Assembly (NCBI GenBank): GCA_001600635.1
Contig: BCKL01000021.1
Location: 248,001 to 312,000 of the forward strand
From: Leucosporidium creatinivorum
Taxonomy: Eukaryota; Basidiomycota; Microbotryomycetes; Leucosporidiales; Leucosporidiaceae
Length of the DNA: 64,000 nucleotides
Reading direction: 5' to 3'
Every line of letters begins with the position of its first letter. The stretch's first letter is position 1. The translations under genes and the position numbers were made by a program. Positions 34,850 to 46,993 of this stretch are shown here, in pieces. The notes beneath the pieces were generated by a model. That model had not been told where the DNA came from and ran no database searches. It saw only the letters and a list, made by a program, of their open reading frames with translations.

Positions 34850-37800
34850 TTACATCAGCTCAAGAGTAGCAGCACGATAGACCTCGCCATCTCTGTTCCG
34901 GAACAGTACCAGCTTCTGTACAGCAGCAGGCGCGCTTTCCCTGAGAGCGGAGCAAGATGAGCGGTCGCGCGAGCGAGAAGGCCGAGGAAGCGAGCTTACT
35001 GGAGGTCCCGTTCAGCGAGCTGGAGATAGGTGTACAGCGGTAAGAAGCCTACAGCGTAGCCCTCGCCGCGAGCGAGCGAGAAGGCGCCGGTGGTGATTCG
35101 GCCGATCAGGTCCTCCTTCTTCGGCGGGTCGCAGAGCTGTGAGGAAGGCGAGAGCAAGGTCAGCTTACTGTACAGCGGCTTGTGAGAGACGCTACGACGA
35201 GCGCAGAACTCACATCTTCAGCTCCCTCGCCCTCGCCCGTCGCGATAGCCTTGCCCTTCCCCCTCATCTCCTTCCCGACCTTGCTCTTAACAATCGCCGC
35301 CCGCTCCCCCTCCAGCCTATACAACAACCCCAGCGTCTTCGGCGTTCCCTTCCCACACGGCGTCACCCTAACCCTCACCAACCCCTCCCTCAGCGCCATC
35401 CCCACCACCGGCTCCTCAGCCTTCTCGCCCTCCCAAAGCCCCTTCAACTCCTCCACCATCTTCTCCGTCGCCTCATTCCCTTTCTTGCTATCCTTCTTCC
35501 CTGTGACGACCGCCTCCAACCTCTCCACCACCCTCGGAGACACAACCCACTCCTTGACCTTCGGCGGCTGCTCCATCGCCGGCCACAAATCCTTCACCAC
35601 CTCCCCCATCTCCGCTCTCCAAGGGTACTTCGTCCCCTCTCCCACCTTCCCCCAGTTACACCTCTTCGCCGGCGGTCGTCGATCATAGAACCCCTTCTCA
35701 ACACTCTCCCTCCTTACTTCCCACTCCTCAAACGCCTTCGTCCCAGGGTAATCGGCGGGAAACGATGGCGCACCGGATTCGTAGGATTGTTGGAACCGTT
35801 CCCTGAGGCCGCCGATGCGCGAGGAGGAGAAGACGAGGGAGTTGAAGATGGGCATGCCCCAGCCCGAGGGGACGGTGAGGGTCCAGCCGTGCATTGCTGG
35901 AGGTGGGGCGGAGGTGGAGGAGGAGAAGGTGGGAGTGAGAGTTCGTTGGGTGAGAAGGATGGGGATGCGGTCGTCTTGGTCGAGAGCGGGGAGGGGAGTG
36001 CCGGGGACGAGAAGCTGCAAGGAGGAAGCCGATCAGTGATCGGCTCGAGCTGTAGTATAGCAGCACAGAAAGCTTACCTTCGACCGCCGCTCGTCAAGCT
36101 CCTTCTTGGTAAAGTGAGGCTTCCTGAGCGACTCGCGAACCTTCGAATCCCAGAACGAGGGGACGTCGGCGATGGCGGTCGAGGGCGCAAGGAGGTCGTT
36201 GACGTCGACGGGAGGGGTCGACTTGTCGAGCTTGGGCGGGAATCTGTAGAGAAAGCGAATCGAGTCAGATCTTGATCGAGACGAAGCGGAGAGAGCCCGC
36301 CTACCTTAGTCGAGGATCGTAAATCTCAAAGCCGAAGACCATCCCCGTCGGTACACTCCCTGGACCAGCCACCGAGCTCAGCTTGCGCCAAGCCTGTCCG
36401 TACGCGAGAACAAACGGCGTCAGCAAGCCATTTAGCCCAGCAAGCACCCTCGGCGGCGACTCACCTTCCTCGTCTCCTCCCCCGTCTTCAACACAGGCGT
36501 CAAAACAGCCTTAACCACCTCCGTCGCCCTCTTTCCCGTAATCTCAAACGTCAAGAACTCCCTCTCCAACGTCTTACAACCGATCCTATCCTCGACAGCA
36601 ACGTGCCCCGAACTCGAGAGAACGGAGGCGGTGACGATGGAGACGAGGGCGGGTTTGTTGATTGTTGGGTGCAGGCGGAGGAGGAGCTTGCGGATGGGCG
36701 AGTCGGAGGTGGAGGGAGCGGAAGTGGGCGGTGGTGGGACGTCCCAGATGAAGGTCGCGGGGCCGATGAGTTCGGGTCGAGAGGAGGAGGAGAGGGTGGC
36801 TGAAGTGATGTTGTAGAGGTTGGTGGTGTACTCGCGAGTGCCGGAGGAGTATCTGAAACACCAAAGAAGAGTCAGCAGAGTCGACACGAAGCACAGAGAC
36901 TTAGACGAACCGTTTCGACGCGGGCGAAGGAGCGTGAGGATCGCAAATCTTGGCTAGGACCTTGCTGAGCGCTTCTAAGGTGCCGCTGAGCTCGATGTAC
37001 TGGAAGTAGCTTGCGTCGTGGACGAGAGCGCCGTGTACTGAGGCGCGGTAGGAGGAGCGGAAGGCCTTCTCGGTCGGCTTCTCGGCCTGCGCTTTCGAGG
37101 GGTTAGCTTCTGAGCGAGAGAAGGGAAAGGAAGGAGATGTGCACCAATCGATGCCCCCAGATGTTGGTCATGTGCATGCGCTTGGCGTGCCATACGTGAG
37201 TCTCGAGCCAGATCTTGTGCCCTGAGAAGCGAAGCGGTCAGGTCGGCGTTGAGGAAGCAAGGGAGAATCGACTCACGCTGCCGACGGAGGAACATATCCC
37301 TCTTATCCCTACCCTTGAGCTTCTTCTTAGTCCCCAGCATCTTCCTTGTCTTCTTCTTGGGCTTGGCAGCATCTTTGGGTACCTGTTCGGGAGGAAAGGT
37401 CAGCGCTGCCTTCGCCGAGGGTAAGGCTATGAACTCACCTCGAACCGAGCTCGTGCGCGTAGGCGAGTTGGTAGTCGGCGGATGTTGTGACTTGCTGCTC
37501 GGCGACGGAGATGACGAGGAAGGGATTGGAACGCGCGCTGAGTGCCGGCTTCTCTGCCAGCGGAAGTGAAAGTTTAGCTCGGCGCTGGTAAAACGGCTCA
37601 GGGAGAGGCTCGTACTTGGCAGCCTTCATTGAGCGCTGCATAGCGGAGATCTCAAAAGTACGAGCCTGCGTGGAATGATAGTGTGAGCTTCGCAGGTGAG
37701 GAAGGAGGGCCGAAGCGAGCTCACCTGAGCGAACTTGTCAACGTCGATGGTCGGTGGTAGGCCATTGTTGCCTGTAGACAGTCCACCATCAGCTCTGCCC

Positions 37801-37957
37801 CTTCCAAGATCCCCCACAACAGCTCACCTCGCCCAGCGGAGCCGCCTTGCCGTCCCTGCTGCCCAGCGACGGGGATAGAGCGCGAATCCCTCATCTTTGC
37901 GCGCTTCTTGTCGGCACCAGACTGTTGCCCAGCATCTGATGGACGCTTTGGAGCCAT
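34850..37957 (-). CDS. POP1: RNase P/MRP protein subunit Pop1
   Basis: Largest protein subunit of nuclear RNase P (tRNA 5' processing) and RNase MRP (rRNA processing). About 800 residues. Start MAPKRPSDAGQQSG at 37957; conserved Pop1 N-region ARTFEISAMQRSMKAAK, then after an intron RAFQSLPRHLRRRAASHNIRRLPTRLR; a basic segment; IWLETHVWHAKRMHM; the central POP1 domain; GWTLTVPSGWGMPIFNSLVFSSSRIGGLRERFQQSYE (POPLD region). C-terminus LVLFRNRDGEVYRAATLELM, stop at 34850-34852. About eight exons. Every landmark of the family is present and intact. Confidence 0.93.
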
Positions 37958-38234
37958 GTCGAGCTGTATGAAGCTCGCTGCGAGGCGCAGGAGCTGCTTC
38001 TAGAGCTGCTGTTTTGCGGCGCTCGTTTCTTGATCAGGAGGGGGGGTAGCGAGGTGAGAAATGGACAGGTCAGTAGCGAGGAGGTTGCGCTGCAATTTGA
38101 TATGCCTCCCAAAGCTTTGATATGCCTCCCAAAGCGTTTGGTCGAGTTTAATCTGTAGCAAGTAGCGGTTCGAAGAAGAGCCTCGCTCGCCGTTTCGCTG
38201 CTTGATCTCCTGCCCTCACCTCGTCCCGTCTTAA
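37958..38234. promoter_or_regulatory. Bidirectional promoter of POP1 and a mitochondrial-protein gene
   Basis: 277 bp between the divergent start codons. It contains an exact 20-bp tandem duplication (38096-38135). Confidence 0.55.
38096..38135. repeat. Exact 20-bp tandem duplication in a divergent promoter
   Basis: TTTGATATGCCTCCCAAAGC occurs twice with no spacer (38096-38115 and 38116-38135). It is the only exact tandem duplication of this size that I noticed in intergenic DNA. Confidence 0.95.
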
Positions 38235-39096
38235 ATGGCTTCACTCGCTCGTCTTCGCCCGCTGTTACGCTCCACAGCCCCTCTACGACCCTTCAGCACC
38301 TCCGCCCTCCGCTGCAACGTACCGCCCAAGCCCGTCTCAGCTGCGACCGTCGAGGAGACGACTCTGCTCGCCGACGCTGTACCTCTTTCATCACCGCCCC
38401 CGCCTCCTCCTCCAGCACCAGAGCCAGGACCAGCAGAGCCTGCGCCTGTAGCTCGCGTGAGGCGACCGGTCGGAGCGTTCAGAGGAGGGTGAGTGGGGAG
38501 CTCTCGAGCTCGTTCAGGCCGGAGAGAGCTAATCAGGTGCATTGCGCAGGCTCATTGGATTCCTGCTGGGCACTACGCTCGTAGGAGGGTACGGCTACTT
38601 CCAGCTGCTGGACGACTACACCCAGGCGTCGAGCTTGCTATTGTTGTCGGTTGAGGAGCTCAAGACGTCGACTGAGCAGGTGCGCAGTGTCTTGCTCCTG
38701 CTCTGATACTTTGTGAGCTAACAATTCCACTTCTCGTGCAGATGGCGAGCCACATCCAGCGTATCGAACGAGTGGAGAAGGATCTCGGAGGGCTCGTCAA
38801 GTCGTCGGCGAGCAAGAAGGATGTTGAGAGTCTGAGGAAGGAGTATAGGAAGCTGATTGTACGTCTGAGCTCCGCTCTCTCATCCCGCCGCTGTATCGCT
38901 CATCGCTGACCTCGGCGTTCCCTTCCGCAGGAGAGCGAACACCTCGATTCGGTCGAGCTACGAGCGCGTGTGTGGGGCATGTGAGTCATTCTCTCGACTT
39001 GCCACTCTCGTCAGACCGCTGACCTCGCTTCGCCGCCACAGAGAGCAAGACCTACACGCGCTGTCGAAGCATGCCTCCACCTCGGTTCGGATTTGA
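38235..39096 (+). CDS. Small mitochondrial membrane protein with coiled coil
   Basis: About 200 residues, five exons. The N-terminus MASLARLRPLLRSTAPLRPFSTSALRC is a textbook mitochondrial presequence. A Pro-rich linker (PPPPPPPAPEPGPAEP) leads to one transmembrane helix (LIGFLLGTTLVGGYGYFQLL), then an amphipathic, probably coiled-coil tail (EELKTSTEQMASHIQRIERVEKDLGGLV, ending HALSKHASTSVRI). The topology suggests an inner-membrane protein facing the matrix or intermembrane space. I recognise the shape as common in fungi but cannot name it. Confidence 0.8.
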
Positions 39097-39461
39097 GGCC
39101 CGTCGAATCGCAATACACCTCATCTCAGCCGAAACACCTCTTCTTTCGCGAGTACGGATCGCTTGCTGCTGAGCTAAGCTTCGGCGAGACCCCTCTGCTC
39201 GTCGACCTGGCTCGCCGACCCTCGAGATTCGGAGAGCAGAGCAGCTCGCGCTCTCCCCGTTCTGCTTCTCGAGGATACAGCTAGTCTCGGCACGGCCTGA
39301 TGCTGGAAATGATGGTCTGTGCAAAACGCAAGCATCAATTGTGGCTAGCAGCGATTAGCTACCGGCGTGACAGAAAGCGGGAGGGCGGGCACCGACCAGC
39401 GGCGCCAACTTCTGTAGGGAAACAGGGTCAACACGACTGCTCTCCGAGGACTAGCCGCGCC

Positions 39462-40863
39462 TCACCATGGCTCAAACGAGCAAAGCAGCATCTTTGGAGA
39501 CCTGCAAGCGTCGAAGATCAGAGCTCGGCGCGAAGCTCGGTGCTGATGGAATGGGCGCACCTCCAGCTTCGACTCCTTGAACTTCCTCTCTTCTCCACCG
39601 TCCTCGAGTTTAACCTTCCCTTTCTCCCCAACACTGCTTCCATCACTCAAGCCCTGTTCCTTCTCTCCATCAACCTCGGCTCCCTCCGGCCCTTCCTCGC
39701 CCGCCGAGTTCCTCCTCTCCTCCGCCTCCATCACAATCCTATCGCTGCTCTCACGCACATGAATCTCGCAGAATGCAGCCCCACAGACCGCAGACGCACT
39801 ACTGAAGAAAACGAAGCCGAACAACCCAGACAAGCCCTCGGTTTCGTGAGCTTCGGGTGCGTAGCAGATGTAGATAGCCGTCGCGAAGCCGAGCACGAGA
39901 GGAGGGTAGTGCTCGGCTTCGTAGAAGAAGGGAGGCTTGTGGAAGCGGAGGAGGGGGTGGTGACGGTTGGTGTAGATGCGGATGAGAGAGGGGAGAAAAA
40001 GATGGGTGAGGGCGAAGAGGTGCAGAGTGGTGCGGAGGAAGGGGTTGCTGAGGATGGAGAGACGCAGGAGGAAGAGGTAGGGAACGTCCGAGAGGCAGAG
40101 GAGGATGGAGAGGAGGAAATTGAGGTGGAAGAGGCGGAGGGCGCGGTAGGCGCCGAGGGGCACGGGCTGGAGTGATCGCCGAGATCGGAACAGGGAGAGA
40201 AGAGCGAGTCAGCGAGTAGTCGGCGAGTAGTAGAGACTTCGAGCTTACCGCGTCGCTTTGCTGAGAACCAACCCTGAACGCCAGACTCTCCCTCACCTCG
40301 CCGAGCAAGCTGATATCGCCCTTATCGAGCTGCTCCTTCGTTCTCTCGCCCTCCACACGCTCCTTGATCGCCGTTCCCTTCTTCCTACCCCACCTCAACA
40401 AACTCCACCTCTCAAAGCTCGAAAGCAGCCACAACATCGTACTCGTCGCCACAATCGTTCGACCGCCCGTCGCCCCACCGCTCAACACGCTCAACGACAC
40501 GTAGATGGCGAAGGTAGGGAAGACGTGAAGTTCGATCAATTGGAAGTCCCGGTTGATGTCGAAGTTGGGGGTGTAGTGAGGGACGTAGGCGTGCAGGACG
40601 AAGTGAACGAGAGGGGCGAGTAGCGAGGTGGTGACGGTGACGACGAAGAGGAGAAGGAGGGTGAAGGTCTCGTCGGGCATCTGGGGGCTGAGCGAGAGCT
40701 TCAAACAGCAGGCTGTCATGAATAAGTGGCGGAGGAGGGTGTGATATGCGAGGTACAGGTCGATGAGGCGGAAGAGGCGAGATCGAGGCGAGTGACTTGC
40801 AGTGGCTGCTGGGCGAGGTGCAGGTGTAGCTGGTGCAGCCTGGACGATGTGAACTTTCTCCAT
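39462..40863 (-). CDS. Multi-pass membrane protein of unknown function
   Basis: About 440 residues in two exons (intron donor at about 40246, acceptor CTCCAG near 40172). Around eight hydrophobic segments are visible, among them LLLLFVVTVTTSLLAPLVHFVL, FPTFAIYVSLSVLSGG, LRLFHLNFLLSILLCLSDVPYLFLL, LHLFALTHLFLPSLI and LSGLFGFVFFSSASAV. The last 90 residues are hydrophilic and Glu/Lys-rich. Start MEKVHIVQAAP at 40863-40861. No transporter signature is seen. Confidence 0.75.
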
Positions 40864-41735
40864 GATGTCCAGTTGCAGCGGCGAACCGAAGGAAGGAAGA
40901 AACGAGCGAAAAAGTAGGAGGGAAAGAGGCGGAGGCTCTCAGAGCGGCGTTTCGAGGGGGGCTGACAGGAGACCTCACTAGCAGCTCACTTGATCATACT
41001 TTTTGCAAGACCGTATTGCATTCTCCAGTCCCTGGACTGAGTGGACAACGCGCCTGCTGGTCTCGAATCGAAAGCCGAGCCACGAAGCGCTCGCCGAGAC
41101 GAGCCACTAGTTTGCGCAGAGTACACAGCATATGCGTCACTGGGAAGGCTCAAGAGCCGTGCTCTGTATATCTAACATGTCCATCTCATTCGTCTACAAG
41201 GCGCAGAACTCCAATAAAGCCTGCACCGAGCAACTCGGCGATGCGATGTTCCGAGCGCCGAGGGGTGGGCGAAGTAGCACACAGGGAGGTTCGGCCTTGG
41301 TGGTGAGGGTAGCGGCAGTACTCATGAAGCTAACACCTGCTGTAGAGGGCTTGCATGCATGTCTGGAGGTATGAGACCGAGGTGAGTTCGAGAGCGGAGC
41401 TGGCTCGGCGCCGAGTCGTCGATGGTACTGTTTGAGAACCGCGCGCGGCGGCAAGAAGAGTTTGAGCAGCTTCTGCACCATCTACCCAGCCCCCCATCTC
41501 ACCCGCATGGCAGGTCGAGGCGGACCCTTCGGCTCTGAAAGCGCCTCGCCTCTTTCTCCTTCCTACGCTTCTCGCCGCTTCTTTCGACCACTTCGAGCAG
41601 GATCAACAAGGCGCGATTTACTACTGGAAGCTGCTGTAGGACCCTGTAGCTATCGAGATCTTCCTTCGTCGCTCCTCTGCCCGTCGACGCCGCTCCACTG
41701 CCGCCTCCTCGCTCTCACCCTCGCTACAGCTCTCG
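40864..41735. promoter_or_regulatory. Divergent intergenic region, 872 bp
   Basis: Upstream of the membrane-protein gene (minus) and the duplicated-module gene (plus). From about 41507 the plus strand looks partly coding (ATG 41507, then a piece reading FDHFEQDQQGAIYYWKLL before a stop at about 41637), so one or two 5' exons of the next gene may lie here; I could not fix the splicing. Confidence 0.4.
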
Positions 41736-43111
41736 ATGCCTCACCTCTGGCCTCGACCGATTACTCTAGAGTCGGTGCTGGTCCACAAGAGCCTACACGA
41801 GCTCCTCGACATCTTGGGCAAGGTCGACCTCGAATGGGCGCCTTGGTTCGAAGAGCTCGAGCAAATCTACCATCTCATCTCGGACGATGACTGGAATAGG
41901 CTACTCGACGCATACGAAGCGCTTGAAAAGAAGATCATTCTCGCCTCGAAGAAGGGCCTGCGAGACTCTGCCCATCGTAAGCTTCAGCCCAGGCGGACGC
42001 TGCCTGGAAGAACCTCATTCGTGAGTCTCGCTCGTCGAGCGTCGTGTACAGCTAGCTGACCAGCTTTCAATGCAGAGCTATCTGCGCTGCGCATGAAGTA
42101 CTTTGAGCGACACGTGAACGCCAATCCCGGCTGTTCGGCCGATGAGCTGGATCGCCGAGCTTTGTCTTCGCTGCAGAGGCTGCTTTCGGGGCTGTCGATT
42201 GAAGAGAAGAGCTACTATGCGAGTGAGTGGAGTGATGTTGTGCTCTGGCGCTCGAAGCTGACCCGCTCCCCTTTAGAATTCGGCCTCACTTTCGACGAGC
42301 CCGCCGAAGGTCCCGCTTCTCTCACAACTATAACTCCAACCTTCACACCTTCTCGCCTGCAGCAAAAGAACGGATCCTTTCCTCTAGCTATATCACCACT
42401 AGTCGCTCCCAGCCGCGCTGAGCTCAGCGCACCATCTCTCCGAACCAAGCTCCTTCCGCCGAGCTTCAGCGCTTTCCTGACGACCTCGAATCAAGCGTCT
42501 TTGCCACCGTGGACTACCGAGCTTGAAGCTATCTATAACCTCATCGCTCCTGATAGCTGGAATCGGCTCGAGAGCGAGTACGCCGCGCTGATGGCGAGAC
42601 TTTGCGAGGCGAGAGGGCGCCGAACGGCTGAAGCGCTAGCTCTGCAGGACAAAGCGACGAGTGCATGGCAGGGGAGTATGCGTGAGCTCTAGTCTCATCT
42701 GTCGCGCCTGGCGACGCCGCTGACCCCCCTCTTTCGCCTCGTTCCGCAGAACTTCACGTGATGAGGGAGCGCTACTTGGCCCGCTTCCGCTTGCTGCAGA
42801 AGGGACCTGCAAGCTTAGGACGCGGTCCCTCACTGCCCTCTCTCCCGAGCTTGGAAGCACAGCTTGCTACCGAGGAGCTGGCCTACTACTCAGGCGAGCG
42901 GCCCCTGGCTCAGCCTTCGGTCGCTCTTGCTGACGGCGCTTTCTTCGTAGAGCTCGGGCTCGACCTTCGCACTACCACCGAGGACGCTCCTCCTCGATAC
43001 GTGGAAGCTCAGCGACTGAGCAACTCGCAAGCCGATACGACTGGCCGTGACTCGCCGGGCGCTCTCTCGGCTTCACCTCGCCAGCAGGAGGTCAAGGACT
43101 CGTTGACATAG
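41736..43111 (+). CDS. Unrecognised protein with an internally duplicated two-exon module
   Basis: About 400 residues visible, no known family. Two copies of a module of about 125 residues are seen. The first halves share PW..ELE.IY.LI..D.WNRL...Y.AL (WAPWFEELEQIYHLISDDDW at about 41852; LPPWTTELEAIYNLIAPDSW at about 42500). The second halves begin QLSALRMKYFERH and QLHVMRERYLARF and close with LSIEEKSYYA and LATEELAYYSG. In each copy a phase-1 intron splits the module at the same point (CAT C|AG CTA; ATG C|AA CTT). The copies are joined by a Ser/Pro/Thr-rich linker. The start is uncertain: ATG 41736 is the first in frame after a stop, but upstream exons are possible. Confidence 0.7.
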
Positions 43112-43188
43112 CACTGCACCAATCAGAGATCCCAACACCAACTATCGTTATCGCTAGCGAGAGACAAACGAGCTCCTTCCGAGCCGAA

Positions 43189-44274
43189 TCACAGCTTCCC
43201 CTCCTTCTTCCTCCCTTTCTCATCCAACCCATTCACCTCCTTCCACCTCGTCACCCAAGGCGCCGAGTCGCCGTAGGATTGCCAGCCGGTCATGTGCGAA
43301 GCGTTGGGGCCGCGATGGAAGGTGACTGATGGGCGAGAGAGCGGAGGGAAGAGGGACGAGAGAACGCCGAGAGCGCGCCGAGGAAGGACGAGGAGCAAAG
43401 CAGGGCGAAGAGCGCAGGAGAGTGTGATGTAAGACGACATGTTGATTGTGGAGAGTGTAGGAGGCAAGCTCGGCGTCAGCGGGCGAGTTGAAGGGACGGC
43501 GAAGGGGGCAGGAGAGAACTGGCGGAATCAAAATGAAAGCTCACCAGAGACAGGGACAGTGATGACCTTGTTCTCGGTATCACCTTCGACGATGAAGGAG
43601 AGCCACGAGTCCTGGTAAATAATGCCCTGCTCTCTCACGGCGAGGGTTCGGACGACGCTGTTCGGCGAAGAAACGATCAGCTCGGCGCTGCTGCTCCTCG
43701 CTCTGCAGCCAGTACAGAGCGGCGCTAGCGAGGCGGAAGATGGGGAAAGGGACGAAGATGGCTCACTTGTGACGCATAAGCCTGATAGCGGCCATGCTCC
43801 TGCGCATATAAGCTCGAATCGCTTCTCGCCCTCGGACGGGAGGGGCGTTTCCCATTTGAGCCCATCCGTCTGCGAGTGGGAGGGCGTCGTTCCGAAGCAG
43901 GATCAAAGGAAGTACAAGGAACAGACAAGGGGAGGGTCAGTCAAGCAGACGTCGAGGATGAAGCGCCGAAGCTCACCTTCGGACCAGAGATCTGCCCAAC
44001 GACACTCGCCCTTGAAGCTCGTGTCGACCGTGAAGTTGTGCTGTAGGGTGAGAGCAAGTCAGTGACTCTGTTTGACTGCGAAGCGAGCTCCCCAAGGCTG
44101 GTCGGCTTCAGAACTCACCCTCGCCATCCACTTCTCCTCGTCCTCGGTCAAGTTGTGCACGAAGCCCTCGACACCGAAGATCTGATGCGGAGATACCGGA
44201 TGAGGCTCCATCGGCGTCTGTACCACAGCAGACTCAGTGGGAGTGATGGGCGGGGCGGAAACGAGATTCGGCAT
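43189..44274 (-). CDS. NTF2/SnoaL-like fold protein
   Basis: About 165 residues, five exons. After a leader with HQIFGVEGFVHNLTEDEEKWMA comes a small alpha+beta domain: HNFTVDTSFKGECRWADLWSEDGWAQMG, PPVRGREAIRAYMRRSM, VVRTLAVREQGIIYQDSWLSFIVEG. The pattern (helix, W.dL...DG..., V.GREAI..Y) is that of SnoaL-like/NTF2-like proteins, a fold used by isomerases, dehydratases and carrier proteins, so no reaction is claimed. The last exon (VTFHRGPNASHMTGWQSYGDSAPW) follows a longer final intron of about 220 nt, with the acceptor CATCAG chosen because it restores the frame. Confidence 0.7.
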
Positions 44275-45141
44275 GTCGAAGAGCCGAGCCGAGCGACTGA
44301 GGGGTGTGGGCGAGTAGGTAAGAGCTGTGTAGAAAGCGCGGGAGTATCAAGTCGGTATGTAGGCGAGCAGAGGAGCAAGTTGAAGCAGCAGTGAAAGGCG
44401 AGAGATAAAGAACGAGTCGAGTCGGCTGCCGAGACCTCGAGGTCGGAGAGGGGCCACAGTAAAGCTGTGGCAGAGCAGCGGACGAGCCTTCGCGACTTAC
44501 TGATACCTACTCTGCTCAATTGTCTGCCGTCTCGCTTTGTACCACGACACCGCTCAGCCTCCTCGTCGAATCTGGGGTTCACTGCCCTTCCGCTCTCTCC
44601 CTCCTCCCACGTCGTCTCGCTTGCCTACAGCACATTCAACAGCAAACGCGACTCTCACAAAACCGGCCGTACATCGCCAACGTAAGCTACAGCGCTGCAC
44701 TTTCCCGAGTGGAGGTCGGGACCCTCGACTGCTCCGCTTACCACTCGCCGCGGCTTGAGCACGTCGGAATGAGCTGCAGCCGCTGCGAGGGTAGCAAAGG
44801 GAGGGAGAAGTGCTTTAGAAGATCCACGGCTGCTCCGCTACAGGTCGAAAGCTCTGCGCGGAAAGCTAGCTTCAAGAACGATGGACCGACGCTTCTGGAA
44901 AGGCGCGAGGCTGTCGTGGAGCTCGCAGTCGGGATGTACGCGCTGAGGGGGAGCACAGGAGCAGCGCGGGACTTGTTGCAGGGCTGGAAGCCCACTACAA
45001 GCTGCTGATGAGGTGCATCAGCTCGGCGCCAGAAGCGGCTGGCCGAGCCGACTTGTTATGCTCGTTACCCCAGCGTTGGAGGCGGAAGCACCTCAGTCGT
45101 GCTAGAGAACGGTCTGGCTGACTCTTCGCATTGCTCTACAG
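44275..45141. promoter_or_regulatory. Divergent intergenic region, 867 bp
   Basis: Upstream of the NTF2-like gene (minus) and TAM41 (plus). Open frames at 44520-45008 have no recognisable domain or splice pattern, so none was called. Confidence 0.4.
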
Positions 45142-46993
45142 ATGCTCCGACTCTCCCCACTCACCAATACGGCGCTTCGCCGTACTCCTCTCCTTCTCCC
45201 CACCTCCTCCGCCGTGTTCGCCGCCCGCGCACGACTACTACACACCTCGCACCCTCTCCTGCTCGACACCGACCGGCCACAACCCTCCACCCCACCCTAC
45301 CCACCTCCATCCATCTCGCAAGCCACCCGTCGGCGAATCGACACCTCCAGCAACGGCCCCTCCGCTTCTCCTGCCGATCCTACACCGCCGATAACTCCTC
45401 CTGCTGTCGATGCGAGGTTACCCAGAAGGAAAATCACTAGTGTGAATGAGCTGCCGGAGAGGTTTGGGAAGAATCAGATTATCGCGGTGCCGGATCAGGT
45501 CAAGAAGGAGTTGGAGGAGGTTATGAGGGTGTTCAAGGCGCCCGTGCGGTTCGCTTTTGCGTACGGGAGTGGAGTGTTCCGTCAATCGGGATACACGGCG
45601 GCCGTGAGTCTTTCTTCCCTACCTTCTCGGCGCTCATCTCGCCTCATCTCGGCGGCCGCTGACCTCTCTACCTCGCTCCAAATAGGACAAACCCCTCCTC
45701 GACTTTGTCTTTGCCGTCTCGCATCCCTCTCACTGGCACGCCGTCAACATGCAGCAGCACCCCGAGCACTACTCGCTGCCGATGCGCTTGCTCGGCTCGG
45801 ACGCCGTGGCGTGGATGCAGGAGAAGGGATTGGGAGCGGGAGTTTGGTTCAATGTCGAGGTTGAGGTTGCTGGCAAGGTGAGTGTCTTCTCAAAGGAATC
45901 AAGTCATCCGGAGGAGCGAGGAGCTCGACGAGAGGGCGTGGAAGCTGACGGCCCTCTCTCGATTGAACAGACCCTCAAGTACGGCACCATCTCGGTCGAT
46001 GCGCTGTGCAGGGATATGCTTGATTGGGAGACTCTCTACATCTCGGGCAGGACCCAGAAGCCTGTAAGTAGCTTCACTATCCGTCTATCCAGCGCCGAGC
46101 TGACCTCGCCCCTCTCACACATCGTTCATCCCTCTCACCGGTTCCCTGTCGCGCTCTCGCCCATCATTCTTCCTACCTTCTACCACCACCAGGTTCGCAT
46201 CCTGCACGACGACGCCCGAGTACGCCTCGCCAATCAAGTCAACCTCGCCTCCGCCCTCCGCACCGCCCTCCTCGTCCTCCCCGAATCTTTCACCGAAATC
46301 CAACTCTACGAAGAGATCGCCGGCCTATCCTACCGAGGCGACTTCCGCATGAAGGTGGGCGAGAACCCGCTCAAGGTGCGGAATATCGTCGAGGCTCAAT
46401 TGGAGAGCTTCAGGAGCTTGTACGGTGGGCTGTTGAAGAGCTTTTGGAAAAGCGTGCATGTGATTGGGGAGGAGCCGGTGAAGAGCAGTGCAGGGGAGGG
46501 TGGGGAGAGGAGGGTCAGGCTGATGAGGCAAGATCGGTCGGTGCAGCAGAGGGCGCATGTCGCCACCAAGTTGCCGGTGGGCTTGAGAGGTAAGGTGTTG
46601 GCGCACTATGAGAGGAAATGGAACCTGAATAGGGCGTTGGGGAGGGAGACGGTCGAAATGAGCAGGTTTGAGTTGGAGAAGGATCAGCAGCTGTTGTGGG
46701 AGAGGATCGTGGCGGATGAGGAGTTCATGACGATTCTGGATGCCAGTGAGTGCTATGCATGTTGTGGTACGAGGCGTGAAGCTGACTTATCGTCCGCTAG
46801 GCCTCGCCGAGATTGTCGCTCGGCCGACCTTTAACCAATCGCTCAAGGGCATCCTCAGCGCTGGCCCTCTCAAGTCACTCCGCTACGTGCGTCTATTATG
46901 AGTTTCATTTCTCTACGAACTAAGCCGACCTTCAATCCGGTACAGGTCATCCCCAAGCTCAAGAAGAAGTGGAGTAAGGCCACCTCGGCTTAG
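45142..46993 (+). CDS. TAM41: Mitochondrial CDP-diacylglycerol synthase Tam41
   Basis: Makes CDP-diacylglycerol from phosphatidic acid and CTP on the matrix side of the inner membrane, the first committed step to cardiolipin. About 480 residues, six or seven exons. N-terminal mitochondrial presequence MLRLSPLTNTALRRTPLLL...ARARLLHTSH. Nucleotidyltransferase-like core: FAFAYGSGVFRQSGY, then DKPLLDFVFAVSHPLHWHAVNMQQHPEHYS, LGSDAVAWMQEKGLGAGVWFNVEV, LKYGTISVDALCRDMLDWETLYISGRTQKPV. The C-terminal region (LPESFTEIQLYEEIAGLSYRGDFRM) also matches. Ends LKKKWSKATSA. Confidence 0.93.

Noticed and set aside
35139-36275. 378-codon open frame on the plus strand
   Set aside because: Antisense to POP1, whose exons carry clear family motifs.
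39300-40175. 291-codon open frame on the plus strand
   Set aside because: Antisense to the multi-pass membrane protein; very Glu/Gly-rich with no splice or domain support.
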